A stretch of 64,000 nucleotides of DNA, from NCBI GenBank assembly GCA_015179045.1, contig WHUZ01000045.1, forward strand, positions 186,001 through 250,000, given 5' to 3'. The notes under the pieces are model-generated. The model had not been told where the DNA came from, ran no database searches, and saw nothing but the letters and a program-made list of their open reading frames with translations. Within the stretch, counting starts at the first letter, position 1, and each line of letters opens with the position of its first letter. The DNA comes from Kalaharituber pfeilii (Eukaryota; Ascomycota; Pezizomycetes; Pezizales; Pezizaceae). Shown here one piece after another: positions 45,116 to 57,040 of the stretch. Made by a program: the position numbers and the translations under genes.

Positions 45116-45751
45116 GAGACATGCAGTCATCATCGCTAACATCTGTACTACGCTTTCGTTGTCACACCACAAGGCCCAGCTATCTTACTTGCGATGCAAA
45201 AGCAGCTTGTGGCGATCACCTTCTAACTTTCACAAAAATATTACTAAACTCTCTGCGCCGGAGGGTGTCTGTACTCTACAGATGGACGGTTAGGATCTGG
45301 ATTAACATACGAGATGGCTGAGAGACAAGATCCCAAACTGGTCTATGTATTGGGGAAGACAACAGGTAAGGAGAGATGAACTATATTTAGGAGGTACCTC
45401 CAGACCCCATTATACTATGTGCCAGTGGCTAAAAGGTAAGAGTATCATAGTGGCAGGATTGTCTCGTCGGCAATACAGTTTTTACTGGCACAGCGTTTGA
45501 CCGTTCGACGGGACAGTCTGGTTGATGGACAATTAAGCTGAAGTCAGCTCTATCTTTGTCCGCTGTTCGGGGGTGGCCGCCGGTAGTGGCTGGAATCGTC
45601 ATCTAGCTGTTGTTGGAACATGGATCGAGTAGGGTCACTGTAACCATGGATCACACAGGAGGGCGCGGTCCAAGGCGCGGTCCAAGGCGCGGTCCAAGGC
45701 GGCGGACAGGGATATGGGTAAGGGCCCAGTGTGGTGATGTTGGGCGAAGGC

Positions 45752-45814
45752 CTTTCTCTTTTTTTTTCTCTATCACGTAGCGCCGCTTGTCGCTATTCGC
45801 CATGGCAGAGCCAA
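45752..45814 (-). mobile_element. 63-bp LINE tail (family A) with 12-bp TSD
   Basis: T-rich run, then ATCACGTAGCGCCGCTTGTC and GCCATGGCAGAG. TSD TTGGGCGAAGGC at 45740-45751 and 45815-45826. Confidence 0.9.
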
Positions 45815-46444
45815 TTGGGCGAAGGCTGAAGCTCACAGTTGGAGGTACAGAGCTTGTACAGCTGAATTCTGTAGCACATGAGCTGCTGGAGGAGAGGCCG
45901 CCTTCACACTACTGAGATGAGTACTTCCGAACCGCTACTTTGCACGACGATGCACAAGACTGGGATAAAATAGCATAAGAACGGCATGTAAAATCGGCTC
46001 AGACGTGTTATTCGCAGTTGGTGGTGTGCGATACCTTATTGACTTGCATATCGTACAGTGTCCAGCAGATAGTCCTCCTAGTATGGTTTCACTATGCAGC
46101 ATAAGGGAAAGCACGAGGTCAAGTATCCTTCGCAGTCGAGAGTCATACAGCCGAGCGCACCCTCCTGGCAAAAGAATAATCGAACCAAAAATGCTCAATT
46201 TTAAATTCTGAAAAAATCAGACTCTCCAATGTCCACACTATTTTTCTGTAATTTTGTTGCTAACCTATTGATCTTTTTGTGATTTTTTTCATGATAGTTC
46301 AGGGGAGCTGCGATCGGCTGCATGTCTTGCAACTGCAAGAGAGACCTGGTAAAAGCTTTCCCTCATGCTGCATAGTAAATCCATACTAGGAAGAGTTTCC
46401 ACTAGGCACTGTACGTTTGTGTAAACCCCATAACCATTGTGAAG

Positions 46445-46536
46445 AGTCACACCTTGCTAAACAGACCGCACTATACAGGATCCCTTGCCAACTGCAGCCT
46501 CCAACATTTTGCCGCCCAGGATAGCAAGGTGTGACT
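46445..46536. mobile_element. Small pogo-like MITE
   Basis: Ends AGTCACACCTTGCTA and its complement, about 92 bp apart. The CCTTGCTA core recurs in the elements at 59646 and 21344. Confidence 0.5.
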
Positions 46537-46589
46537 GCTTAACATTTTCAGTGATATCTTGGAATGTTTGAATGGAATTCCCATATAAA

Positions 46590-46920
46590 ATGTACTTCGG
46601 AAATAGAATTCACTTCATGTTTTCTACTCCGTACAATGGTCTGGAAAACCTGACGCACATATCCAACGATTGCGCCCCTTGGCTCAGGAGGATGAGAGGA
46701 GGGGCTGAAAGCCTCACACATCCGGACAAAGACATCAACATGGCGGAGATATTGGACTGGGCGGGGAAAGAGTAAACTTGGGACTTAGAGCGGGCGGGGA
46801 TATCTCAGTTTTTCATATTATTCTTTTCATTCTCATTTCACATTATGTATCTAAAACATCGCCATAGCCTTCGAGGCGGCATGCGATTAATGAAATAAAA
46901 AAAAAAAAAAAAAAGAAAAA
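46590..46920 (+). mobile_element. LINE 3' end (family B)
   Basis: The last ORF2 codons read GLENLTHISNDC and end INMAEILDWAGKE at 46775. The UTR closes with CCATAGCCTTCGAGGCGGCA and poly-A to about 46920. Confidence 0.75.
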
Positions 46921-47099
46921 TGGCTGCAGAACTGTGACTAGAGCGTCTTCCTTATAAGCGTCCCAATAAATAATGCTTTATACGGCTTGATGTTATCAAC
47001 TGCATGGTCTATACATCAATTTGCCATTCCTGATAGTTTCCCTATATAATTACTACATCTATATTTCTATGCGAATATGAATTTTACATGTGTAACGGA

Positions 47100-47260
47100 T
47101 GTGGTAAACGCTGAAAATTATCCGTCCCCTAGGTCAAAAAGACACTTGACTAGCTACTCTCGCTAGTCCTCTGCGTAGCTCATAGCACTCCGCACCTGCG
47201 ACGCCTTCGGATGTCGCATATCACATGTTTTCGCATATGCGCGTACTATATTTGAGCGCG
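47100..47260. repeat. Dispersed repeat shared with the centre of the 36892 fold-back
   Basis: In inverted orientation it matches 37632-37790 (GCAGAGGACTAG, AGTCAAGTGT, GCAGGTGCG blocks). Function unknown. Confidence 0.6.
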
Positions 47261-48059
47261 CCCTACGGTTGCGGTGACCGGTAATATCACTCCGCAATTT
47301 ATTCAGATATTTCCTGGGTGTTCTTCTTGCATGTTTACACAAGGCAAGGTTATTGTATTCAAGTGTCTCGGTGTTTTTATCGTATTTATTTGAATTTTGA
47401 TCAGTAAAATTAAATACCAGTGATATTACAGCAAACTATATATCAAGAAATGATGTGGAAATATGTAGAGAGATATTTCTTCAAAAGCAATGTTACTGGG
47501 GATTCCAAAGAAGCAGAATACGACGAATAGCCCTTGATTTAGGCTTTTAAACGGTGCATTCAAAAGATATGCGGTTTGGCTGTCGAGATATATGTTCTTC
47601 TGGTTGGGGCAGTTTAGCGTAAATTGCGCCTCGGATCCCGGTGTACTCTAAGTCGCATGGTGATGAAACGACTATATCTGGAAAAGCTAGTCAAGCTATG
47701 TGTCCTACGCACTTCACGCAAGGAAGTGACTTCATCACCCGCTGTAAGATGCCGAACTCTTTTTCAACTTCAGCACAGGTTTTGCCGGGCAAAACTGTGT
47801 TGCAACGCACATGGGTGTGTCGGCATCGCTTTTACTGTTATTGGAAGTGCCACAAACAGTTTTACACCTTCAAAGCATCTTCAACACGATAACCATATAT
47901 GTAATGAGCTCGTTGATTTCATTATCCTAAGTTACAGGTTAGATTCCCTAGGTAAAGAATTCAGTGTGAAAAAGCAGTTGGTCAAAAACTCAATCAATGC
48001 AAGACTAGAAGCACTACTCGGATGAAGAAGGATAAAGAAAGTTATCTTCACTGGAGAAC
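47261..48059. other. No recognised gene
   Basis: Two overlapping plus frames (47624-48025 and 47641-47892) have Cys/Lys-rich products without a known domain. I cannot tell them from chance. Confidence 0.3.
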
Positions 48060-48260
48060 GAATGGCACTATTATGTTGAAGCATACATCTTCGCTTATGT
48101 ATATGCACAGGAATACTGGACTATTTTACAGTGTAAAATCATTGTATAAAGACTCTATTGGACTCTAAAGCTTTAAAATACAAACACAAATATACTAAAG
48201 CTTGTCTGAACTGATGGCGGTACTAACTGGTGGATTTGAGCCATTGGATACTATGGTTGC
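48060..48260. repeat. Degenerate half-arm of the 21344 fold-back family
   Basis: Follows 21735-21910 in order (GCACTATTATGTTGAAGC, GCATACATCTTCGCTTA, ACAAACACAAATATA) with many changes. Confidence 0.65.
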
Positions 48261-48270
48261 AGATTATGCA

Positions 48271-48334
48271 TTTTTTTTTTTTTGTCACGTTACCCCGCTT
48301 GCAGCTGTTCGCCATGGCAGGACAGTACCCTTAA
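48271..48334 (-). mobile_element. LINE tail (family A)
   Basis: T13, then GTCACGTTACCCCGCTTGC and GCCATGGCAGG. TSD not found. It cuts into the fold-back remnant. Confidence 0.7.
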
Positions 48335-48978
48335 GATAACTCTACCTCTGTTCCTACCCTAAGCACTTATTCCTCTCAGTTTTCCGGACCCGATGTATTA
48401 TTTCAATAAATACAATATACGAATGTGGGTCATCCGCCTGATGGAATGCTCGTAACGACGGTCTGCTGTATTTTCCATAGTTCCAGCTTGCGTTTTGTAG
48501 GAAGCGCAAATGTCTCCAGGATGTTACAAGGTATGATTTTTGGACTTTCGCGTCTATCCAGCTTCGTCTTTTGATAGCTCCTTGAGCAGGCGTAGGGGAT
48601 AGATCACAAAGAGAAACTATCAATCAAAAATATAGTTATAACCAAAACTTCACACCTGATCCGAGATGCCACATTAGCACTATGGACTCATATATCCAAC
48701 ATATGTCCGGAGCCCTGCGTTTCAACTATGTATTGAGTCTCTAGGATGTAACGTTCAGCAGAAGAGTTCTGTTAGCGAAATCAATATGAAGAGTGCTCCA
48801 AAAAGGTCAATTTCTTTACGAGGTGAGGTCAGATCATAATTCTAAGGTGGACAATAGGGTAAAGGTCTAGTTCCCCTAGACTATACCTTCCTTGTTATGA
48901 TTTATATAACTTCTGCAAACCCGTTTTTGAAGATAGAACTAAGGCGCTGAATTAGAAAGCTGGACATGATACAGTATT

Positions 48979-49030
48979 TCCCTGCCATAGGCTTATAGCT
49001 TGTATGATACACGGGGTTATGATTTGCGGG

Positions 49031-49060
<30 letters not shown>
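48979..49060 (+). mobile_element. 82-bp LINE tail (family C) with 11-bp TSD
   Basis: CCTGCCATAGGCTTATAGCT, then a poly-A of about 30. TSD GATACAGTATT (48968-48978) and GATATAGTATT (49061-49071), one mismatch. Confidence 0.75.
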
Positions 49061-49062
<2 letters not shown>

Positions 49063-49609
49063 TATAGTATTCTTAGATTCTTATCGATGAGAACCCGTGC
49101 TAGTGCAATTTCACCTTGATTTTTTATGCATCGGACTAAGTCGAAAAAATTCTGAATACTGTATTAATTCGCGAATAAGACGGTAGGACAGTATCCGTTT
49201 GTAAGACAGTAATAAAAGCACTAATAATCAAGAGGCCTATTAGGGAGACTCTTTAGCCAGAATTCTATAACCATTATGGCGAGTGTTGAAGGGAAGTAGT
49301 GGTTCGGGTTGTGGTGAAAGACAATACTGTCTTTCACCACGCCCATCAAGAGAAAAATGATGATGTTCATAGTACTATTCATGTCAGTTAAGAAATGATG
49401 TACTATAAAGCGGCAACATCTCCACTGATGCATCTAATTATGCATCTTGGCTCGTTTTTGGTCTTTTATCCTTGTAAATTGATCAGTGGCCCGCTTTAGT
49501 GATGAGCAGCCCAGTTACCGACTGGTCCGGGCCATTCATGGGTAGACCGGGCCAGTCACGAGTGGCCCGGATAAGATGGCTGGCCCCAAACACTTATATA
49601 ATCAGGAAC

Positions 49610-49890
49610 GTTCTGCACTTCTGAACTTCTGGCAGCACTCGCTAATAGATTTAGATGCTATAGGGCTACTTAAGATGCAGTGAGAGCGATATAAACTAAC
49701 TATATAATATCAGATATAGATGATAATACGTGATGGGATAAGTAACAGCAGTAACGGGTACCATAGAGCTCTATAGAGGCCCTGCCTTGGCGAACAGCTG
49801 CATGCGGGGTCATGTGATATAAAGAAAAAAAAAAAAAAAGCTCTATAGAGAGCTGGTAAGTATCCATAGTACGTACGCTTTATGCATAAT
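49610..49890. repeat. Second remnant of the 21344 fold-back family
   Basis: It follows 21885-22110, including AACAGCAGTAACGGGTACC and CTTTATGCATAA. A 60-bp LINE tail is inserted at 49779-49838. Confidence 0.7.
49779..49838 (+). mobile_element. 60-bp LINE tail (family A) with 12-bp TSD
   Basis: CCTGCCTTGGCGAACAGC, GCGGGGTCATGTGAT, then an A-rich run. TSD AGCTCTATAGAG at 49767-49778 and 49839-49850. Confidence 0.9.
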
Positions 49891-49891
49891 C

Positions 49892-49957
49892 TGCGCCCTG
49901 CCATGGCGAACAGCTCCAAGCGGGGTAACGTGACACAAACACACAAACAAACAAACA

Positions 49958-50000
<43 letters not shown>
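49892..50000 (+). mobile_element. LINE tail (family A) with long A-rich end
   Basis: GCCCTGCCATGGCGAACAGC, GCGGGGTAACGTGAC, an ACAAAC-type stretch and about 41 A residues. TSD not found. Confidence 0.75.
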
Positions 50001-50004
<4 letters not shown>

Positions 50005-50134
50005 AAGGGTACTAAAGCGGAAATAAGGTCCGGGATCTTCTGAATTTGGTGAGAATTTGCCTTGACTCCAAGCATATAATTCCTCTACGTTCTTTCGTCT
50101 ACTCCTCTGTGAGTGCCGAGTTTGCAATATCATT

Positions 50135-50136
<2 letters not shown>

Positions 50137-50172
<36 letters not shown>

Positions 50173-50222
50173 AGGGAATATCATTACTCGTTTGCCGCCC
50201 TGGAGGATATGACCAACGTATA
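50137..50222 (-). mobile_element. LINE tail (family B)
   Basis: About 28 T residues, AAAAAAAA, then ATTACTCGTTTGCCGCC and a diverged remainder. TSD not resolved. Confidence 0.6.
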
Positions 50223-50788
50223 TGCTAGGTTCCAAAGTGTCTATAACAGCATTCGCAAAAGAAAAGGCGTTCAACTCAACTTTGAATTCACTATGATCAT
50301 ACCCTCCTGAAAATTTCCATTGATTGATATCACCTTCGAAGCTCAGCCACACCCCTGGTTCCGCAGACCCTACCTCAGGCATAGCCGGCAACCAGGCATC
50401 AACTCCCTAGTTTTATATTCCCGCGCCTTTCTGTCCAGCGGGGCACGAGGGGACAATTAGGGAAGGAGAAAAGTGTTAGATTTTAGGCAGTAGATATGAT
50501 AGGTATTCCTTGGTAGACGAGTAGCCAAAGCACCAGTATACATAAATACACAGAGCATAAGGTCTGTTTCGGGCCCTTACTGGCCTCAATCATTCCTCCA
50601 GCCGATATCCGACAGTGAGGACCACTTCCGACCTGTCATATCCGGCCGGGAATTAGTGCACATCTATAGCAATAGCAAGGCAGAAAATGATGAGGAGTGG
50701 CGACGGGGGGAAGAAGGTAGGGTTGAGAGTCACGCAATGTTGGTGGTCGCGTTTTAACGCACAGGAGACATCACTATGTTCTAGTCCA

Positions 50789-50857
50789 TCCCTACCATAG
50801 ACATGTAGCTTGTATGGGGGGTTATGTGAACCAAGAGAAAAAAAAAAAAAAAAAAAG
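50789..50857 (+). mobile_element. 69-bp LINE tail (family C) with 11-bp TSD
   Basis: TCCCTACCATAGACATGTAG, GGGTTATGTGAACC and poly-A. TSD GTTCTAGTCCA at 50778-50788 and 50858-50868. Confidence 0.9.
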
Positions 50858-50939
50858 GTTCTAGTCCAACTATCCCCAACGTCCTCGGGTGCACACTCGA
50901 GATCGGTGCGTCCAGCACACGACCAACATTGCGTGGAAC

Positions 50940-51030
50940 CACGGTAGATATGAATTATTAGTTCCTGGACTGCATCTGCGATTGCCAACGGCCCTGCTAC
51001 GTGATCGCGTAAGATGTCTTTTACGACGCC
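50940..51030 (-). repeat. Dispersed Ala-rich coding repeat (three sites)
   Basis: The minus strand codes AGPLAIADAVQELIIH. A similar segment, MAVAAAWATAAAVQEAT, lies at about 57290-57345 (minus), and a DNA relative (TCCTGGACTGCAGTTGC, CCGCTGCTACTGCCATCG) at 40945-40995. Probably an unrecognised repeat family with coding origin. Confidence 0.35.
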
Positions 51031-51234
51031 CACAACGACATCCCTGTGCGGAGAACCAGAGAAGAAGTACAGTTGAGATTATACAGACATCAAACTGGTC
51101 TAGTCTGATTGTGACATAGGTAACTCAGGCTAGAGGAATAGGCTTCAGCTGCCCTTGCCATGGCACTACGGATAAACCTGTCATATTGGATATGATAGGT
51201 TATCCAGTAACTATGACCGGTTGGAGTGGAGAGA

Positions 51235-51528
51235 TCAATTCGAGGTAAATACATACAATAATAGAAACCCACATGAATAAGAGACCCTAGAGGAGCAAAA
51301 TAAGAGGTAATAGAGGTGTTTCAAAAGATGCTTCAAGCTCAACAAAGTCATGTACTTTTCAAGCTGCTGAAGTGCAAGTGGCACTTGTTCCTCCTCCTGT
51401 GCTGTACTTCCTGTTTCTGGATTCCGCCGAACAAAGCACTTGATTGTTAACAATGTATTATTTACTTCAGGGAGTGAGACTGGCTCTGGTTCCTCAAATT
51501 CGTCTTCATCAAGCTGATCCTGATCCAT
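51235..51528 (-). pseudogene. Possible C-terminus of a pogo/Tigger-like transposase
   Basis: A 97-residue frame starts DQDQLDEDEFEEPEPVSLPE, then NNTLLTIKCFVRRNPE and LALQQLEKYMTLL. Acidic stretch, then PPxS-like and a leucine-rich helix of this kind close DDE transposases of the jerky/pogo group. The DDE domain itself is absent. This is a resemblance in pattern only; an ordinary orphan exon is the alternative. Confidence 0.35.
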
Positions 51529-52912
51529 TGGGCCTAGTTAGCAGTAAATCCGGGAAAACGGCCGGCGAAATCGTTATTCATCCAATGAATGAAAATATCC
51601 AATAATCCCACAGGACCAAATTCGGGCCGACAAAGTTTATGCAATATGATAGGTTATCCAATATGACAATTTTGTCTGTACTCTACATGTACAGTGGAAG
51701 AAAAGGGGGTCCGATTCCACGTTTGCTGCATGTAGATTAACCCTGAAGCGAGCGTTCACCAGCGGCATTGCTTGGATAATGGCTGAACAACGAATCAAAA
51801 TCTATTATACTGGGTTTCTTTCAATGTGCCTGAAGTATTCGCTTAGTTGATACAGCTGGTATAGAGTTGCATTGGACGTTGAGTGCCACGAAAAATCACC
51901 GCTGAAGTATTACAAGTACAGATTCAATACTCACCTGAATGTACTGTATATGAAGTGTTTTATTCAGCAATTTGAATTAAGTTTTGGAATTCATACTTTC
52001 GTACGTCAACGAGGTATTGATAGGTTGACTTGCTCTGATCTACTTTCAGTTAAGCATTAGTAAATGACAACAGACCTACAAAGAGACATCTCAAATATAG
52101 CAGCACCTACAAGTATCACCACTTCTGAAGTCTAGAATGTTGCACAGTAACAGCGCTGCACTACCGACTTTAAGTTGGCAGTGGTTGTTTCTAGACTTGC
52201 GTGTCTGACAGAATTGTAATATAGCAAGCTCACTTTTGACAAATTTTATAAGTTTGAGTAAAGAGCGCCTGGTTAGCACTACAGTGTCAAGAGCAGTAGG
52301 ATGGTTGAGAATGAAGTATCTCATAGCTGGTGATGGATGGTGGAGAGATCATGAAGTTATCGCCCCGAACTGTCACACCTGACTGTACAGCACTACGCTC
52401 GACTGCAGTATTATCAATTGTAGTACAGACTACAGCACTGCGCCAGACTGCGTGGATAGTCTGGTTACCCTACGTGCTAGCTGCTGCAAACAAATTGGAT
52501 ACTATTCGCGAAGGCTTGGGAAATGCTGCACTGATATTTGACCAACCACTCACTGACGTTTTCTATACACCTACAATGCAACAGGTCTTAGCCCACATCT
52601 GCCGCATAACTTTGTACTGAAAGATGATAGATACAAGCACTTGTTATCCATTGCGAATGGGCCTCAGGCTACTGGAAAAACACAAATGCATTGCACTAAG
52701 CTACCATCAGGTAATTACTGTCTAACCATCAAATCGGACCCCCTTGTCCTCTACACTGCAGTACCTATCTATGTACCCGTATCCTTAATCCTGCACGTAC
52801 TAGACACACCACTCTTGGAACCACTCCCCAACCCGAACCGGGGGTGGCATGCTGACGGGGCCCCTCCCACGCTCCGACATCCTCTATAGCTAGTTCTTCC
52901 ATACAAGCACCT

Positions 52913-53623
52913 CTACGCCCCGGGCGGCACCACGACTCCTTGCTCCACATTCGTCCACCTCAGAAACCACACTCCGTCCTGACCGTCATCTCTTGGGAAG
53001 ACATACCATGTCCCATACCCTCTTGTGCCCTCCCCTTCATCGTAATCCAGCGTCGCCCCGCCGCAATGTGCACCGCACCCGCGCCCTATAGTAGTAAAGT
53101 TTGTGTACAGCACATTTGTAATCTAAAGGTTTTAGTCCATCAGCATTGACGGGATTTCGAAGGAGAGGTTAATGAAGTGGGGCAGGGATGCGCACCTCTG
53201 GCACGCCGGGTCCATATCGGAACGCAAAGTGACCCACAAAGCGCTCAGGAGGATCACCATCTCCACTGTCATTCACAGAATACAGGGGGAAGAGGTACCC
53301 CCAGTCATTATTGTCTAGTTTGTGGAGGAAGCCTTCTGGTGCCGGATCTAGATACTACATTTTTACATGGGACTGTCAATTTTAAGAGCCAACTCGAAAG
53401 GAAAAGCTCAACATACGCTATCAAAACCTGGCCAACCCTTGGTCGCGTTGACAATGACATCACCTGTGGATGTGTCCAGCTCAACATAGTGGTTAAAAAT
53501 GGGCCCAGGGGGCGGGAAACGGTAAGCATTCCAGGCGCGGAGACGAAAGGGATAAATGTCTGCAGTGGTAGTGGAGAGGAACAGGAAAAAGGCGACAAAC
53601 AGGTATGACCAAGCGGCTTCCAT
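52913..53623 (-). CDS. Small secreted protein, copy 2 of 3 (C-terminus frameshifted)
   Basis: Exons 53623-53417, 53354-53196 and 53122-52913 give about 191 aa (introns 62 and 73 nt). Signal peptide MEAAWSYLFVAFFLFLSTTT with cleavage after ADI or nearby. Family blocks: FRLRAWNAYRFPPPGPIFNH, FDS|YLDPAPEGFL, WGYLFPLY, FRYGPGVPE, LYTNFTTIGRGCGAHC, YDEGEGTRGYGTWYVFP, FLRWTNVEQGVVVPP. The frame then stops after GA. One extra G in the G4 run at 52918-52921 would restore GVEVLVWKN and a stop at 52890, matching copy 3. So either a recent 1-bp deletion removed the last residues or the base is a sequence error. Two conserved Cys near the exon 3 start may pair. Confidence 0.75.
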
Positions 53624-53699
53624 ATTTTGAGTTGGTACTGCTATGCTGTAAGTGTCGTGGTGACTTGCAACATAAAGCCAAAATCGGTCAACAGAAGGG

Positions 53700-53720
53700 T
53701 CGCAAAGGGAGGGTATTTAA
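53700..53720 (-). promoter_or_regulatory. Conserved TATA-like site upstream of secreted copy 2
   Basis: Minus-strand TTCTTAAATAC about 90 bp upstream of the start codon, as in copy 3. A further shared block, GAACAAATCACGTT (plus strand, 53877-53890), lies 250 bp upstream. Confidence 0.4.
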
Positions 53721-54693
53721 GAAATACTGCCGCAGTCCGCGCAATGGACCTTTGGGCATCAGGTTTCTCTTTGTTTGTCTATATCGAGAACGTTCGGAGC
53801 GTGAACCCGATTGGTCCGTGTAACATAAACGAAAACGGCAAAAATTTGACTGTTGTGCAGGATTCGATGTTACGTTGAACAAATCACGTTATATTATCCC
53901 AAATTGCTTACGTATTACTAAGGGTGAATTTACCAAATCAAGGACATACATCTGCGAAGTTTCGGTCATGCTGGAATCTATTTTCGTTCAGAGTCATTGT
54001 TACATGACGTATCACATATCTCCACGTGGATTGATGGATTGTTGCACCACGTTAATCTATCACCCAGGGATCATCAGTAGGTGGTACTACACAACGTCAT
54101 GCTGGTGTATCAATTACCGAGGATCTGGGAGTTCCCCGATCTTTTTCTCGAACCCCAGGCGCGAAACCACAGAAATGTTGTTTCCTGCCAAATCAGATTA
54201 CTACGTACTTTATGTGCCTCTCCATTGCATAGAGACACTGATGCTCTGTACATGCGAAAGCAGGAAAGGGATAGTGAATGCCATGTATAGCAGAGCTAAA
54301 TGCGCGAACAAAAACTCGAGACGTTGCAACGTTAGATGCGTCACATGCAGGTGGAAACGTTTTCCCCCATGAGGCTATTTTTTCCGTAACACAAGTAGAG
54401 TAGGCACAAATGTAATGGGCTAATTAATTCGGCTACTGCTAAGTTATTTCGCTACAGAACTGCTATAATTAAAAACAATTTCTCAAAAAACTTGATTAAT
54501 AACACATTCACTAGTATTAATATAGTAACTACCATTAGCTCCCCTCAGGAGCCACGAGAAAGGTGAAAAGATTTCCCTCACTGGAAAAAATATATTCTGG
54601 ACAAATAAAATTGATAATGATACTGTACAGCACTACAAGATTGCAGGGGATTTTCATTTCCGCATTATGGATATACAACAGGAACAATCCAAA

Positions 54694-54759
54694 ACCCTGC
54701 CATGGCCAAGTGCTACAAGCGGGGTTATGTGATTAAAAAAAAAAAAAAAAAAAAAAAAA
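54694..54759 (+). mobile_element. 66-bp LINE tail (family A) with 13-bp TSD
   Basis: CCCTGCCATGGCCAAGTGC, GCGGGGTTATGTGATT and poly-A. TSD GGAACAATCCAAA at 54681-54693 and 54760-54772. It is almost identical to the tail of the element at 1-1116. Confidence 0.95.
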
Positions 54760-55542
54760 GGAACAATCCAAAGGGGGATATATCTTTTATGTCATCACGC
54801 TTCTTTAACGGATCTGTTTTAGCCTAGCCTGGCTTGGCCAGGAACCCTGTCAAGTCATGAACCGACTAGTCTGTTCGCGACAGACTGGTTGCTGAATAAA
54901 CCAGTCTACACATGAACTGACTGGAATAATGCCCGCAGCACAAGTATCGGTAGGTACCTCCATATGTCTGCCAGTTACTGCTCGCTAGCGCAGCCCCATT
55001 GCGACTATTGCGTTGCTATACAAATTGCTACTACTACCCTCTCGCCACTATCATATTGCTACGGGCAAAGCACTACTGGCTACTAGTAGCTTGCTACTCT
55101 CGTACAAAACTAGAGTCGAATATTTATGACCCCAGTTTTTTTTACTATACTTTTCAAATTTCTATACAGTAAACTATATTTCTCTTAATAAAAGCCTTAA
55201 ATTTTTTTTTTTTTTTTTCTTTTTAATTTTTTTTGAGCGCTCTGGCTTCTTGCTTCGCACCACTAGCCTATGCCCCACCCAAGGTGGTGGGGGGGTTGTT
55301 TGGCGAAGCAGAAGCATTTGTTGATTGCTTTTTTATTCTTTCCTTTTTTCTCGCTGTAGCGCTGAATTCTTTCTTTCTTCTTGCGCACCTGGCGTTCACT
55401 TTCCTTTATATATATATAAGGGTAACAAAGTACCACGCCTCCCCGGTCTCTTTTACTTTTTATAATAATAATATTATAAGGGTTTTGACAAACTGGAGTG
55501 TATGCAGAGTTGGTAGGTACATTATTCACCAGACCCGGGTAT

Positions 55543-55592
55543 TTGGGTCCCTGCCATAGGCTTGTAGTTTGTATGTGAACCAAAAAAAAAAA
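55543..55592 (+). mobile_element. LINE tail (family C)
   Basis: GGTCCCTGCCATAGGCTTGT, TGTATGTGAACC, then A11. TSD not resolved. Confidence 0.6.
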
Positions 55593-56992
55593 CATCTCAC
55601 GACGGTAAGTAGAGTAAAAAATGAGAAGCCCATACGGAACATGAAAGCCGAAAAAACCCGGTGCTGCTATTGATGTTTTTCCAAAGCCTAAAGGTGCTAA
55701 TAGTTGGTCCCAGAGTTTCAGACCTGTAAGGGTGAAACGTTGCTCGTAAAATGCCCCTGCTACACCGCGCTAATAAAATCCTGTTCTCACAAGTTTCGAG
55801 AAAACACATTTTAACAAATATCTGATTTTTACTCATTTTATCCTGGAGACATGAGTATTTCTGTACGTGCATGAGCTCCAAGAATTTTCCTCAACACCTG
55901 CAGTTCTCCACTCTCTTTCCATGGAATTTTTTTATCAATACCTTTAGAATCAGGTGAAAGGCTAATCTACAGCTTAAGCACTCATGGTTGAGGAGTTGTG
56001 TTGGTACTCTCTTAGTTCTGGTAGGGTATGTTGAAGGCGGGGGAGTCTGTGCGCTTAGTGAAGTGGTGATGATTCCGAACATCGAGCATTTTCGGGCGAA
56101 GCATCAGTTCGTAATCAAATCAATTCGGTATTCATAGTACCCTCGCTCCCTCGCTCTGGCTGCGCGACGATGCTGAAGGGTAATAACAGAACACTCGAGT
56201 CTGAGAATGGAATATAGGAAAAGCGAATAGAAGGCAACTTCATTGCTTACTCTATGTTGGAGAAGACTTTGAACGATAAACACTCGGAACCTTCGGATAA
56301 TATAACCGTTTCAGCGGATGAGGTGAAGATTGGGCCACGAGTACAGGTATTGCGTCGTGTGGACGTAAAGAGGGGTCTGCGTGCTCACGCAATCATCTCC
56401 GGCTGATTCCCGCTATGAGTGTGGGGCACGCTGCACATTATTCCACTACTCCACGCGGTGGGTCCTCTGCTGGGAGGTCATTGGGCAAAGAAGGAAGTTA
56501 AGGCGGTATCCCATAGCCGAGCGAAGGAGATTACTGAGCGCGAGTGAGAATTATTCGATTATATAGCAAGTGTAAACACCAATATTAGGAAGGCATAACT
56601 TTAGAAAGGTTGAAGGTTGCTGAATTCGGAGTATGTATGAATGGAAAATAGAATTGTACTGTAAATAGGAAAGATAAAGATGAAGACGAGGACGAATATG
56701 GAAAATGAAGACGAACAATGAAATGCTATGTACAAAGGACACCCTTCGTATACCCATCGCCATTAGACTTATCATTTCTAAGCATCTCCCAAACTCCTGG
56801 ACTTACCCTGACTATGTATATGTAACCCAGCCATCGCCAATATAGCTATATGACCCATGTGACATGCGGCGTTTGAGACCAGCGTCAGCGCGGTTATAGT
56901 AACTTAGGCGCGCTGCCTATCACATCGCCTCGCCTTCTCCCACGACCCTGGTGGGCTGGGACTAAACTGCTGCTCTCCTTAGCGGCCTTGGA

Positions 56993-57040
56993 TTTTTTTT
57001 TTTTTTTTTTTTTTTTTTATTTCATTAATCGTATGCCGCG
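56993..57040 (-). mobile_element. 48-bp LINE tail (family B) with 12-bp TSD
   Basis: T26, then ATTTCATTAATCGTATGCCG. TSD AGCGGCCTTGGA at 56981-56992 and 57041-57052. Confidence 0.9.

Noticed and set aside
50137..50168. Long homopolymer runs as assembly faults
   Set aside because: Most lie exactly at the end of a recognisable LINE tail and inside TSDs, so they are genuine poly-A tails.
52330..52620. 96-aa ORF after the pogo-like remnant
   Set aside because: No domain, and it lies in a region of short ACAGTA-type repeats. Not distinguishable from chance.
53875..54372. 165-aa plus-strand ORF
   Set aside because: Overlaps the duplicated upstream region of secreted copy 2, and the equivalent frame is not open in copy 3. 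No domain.
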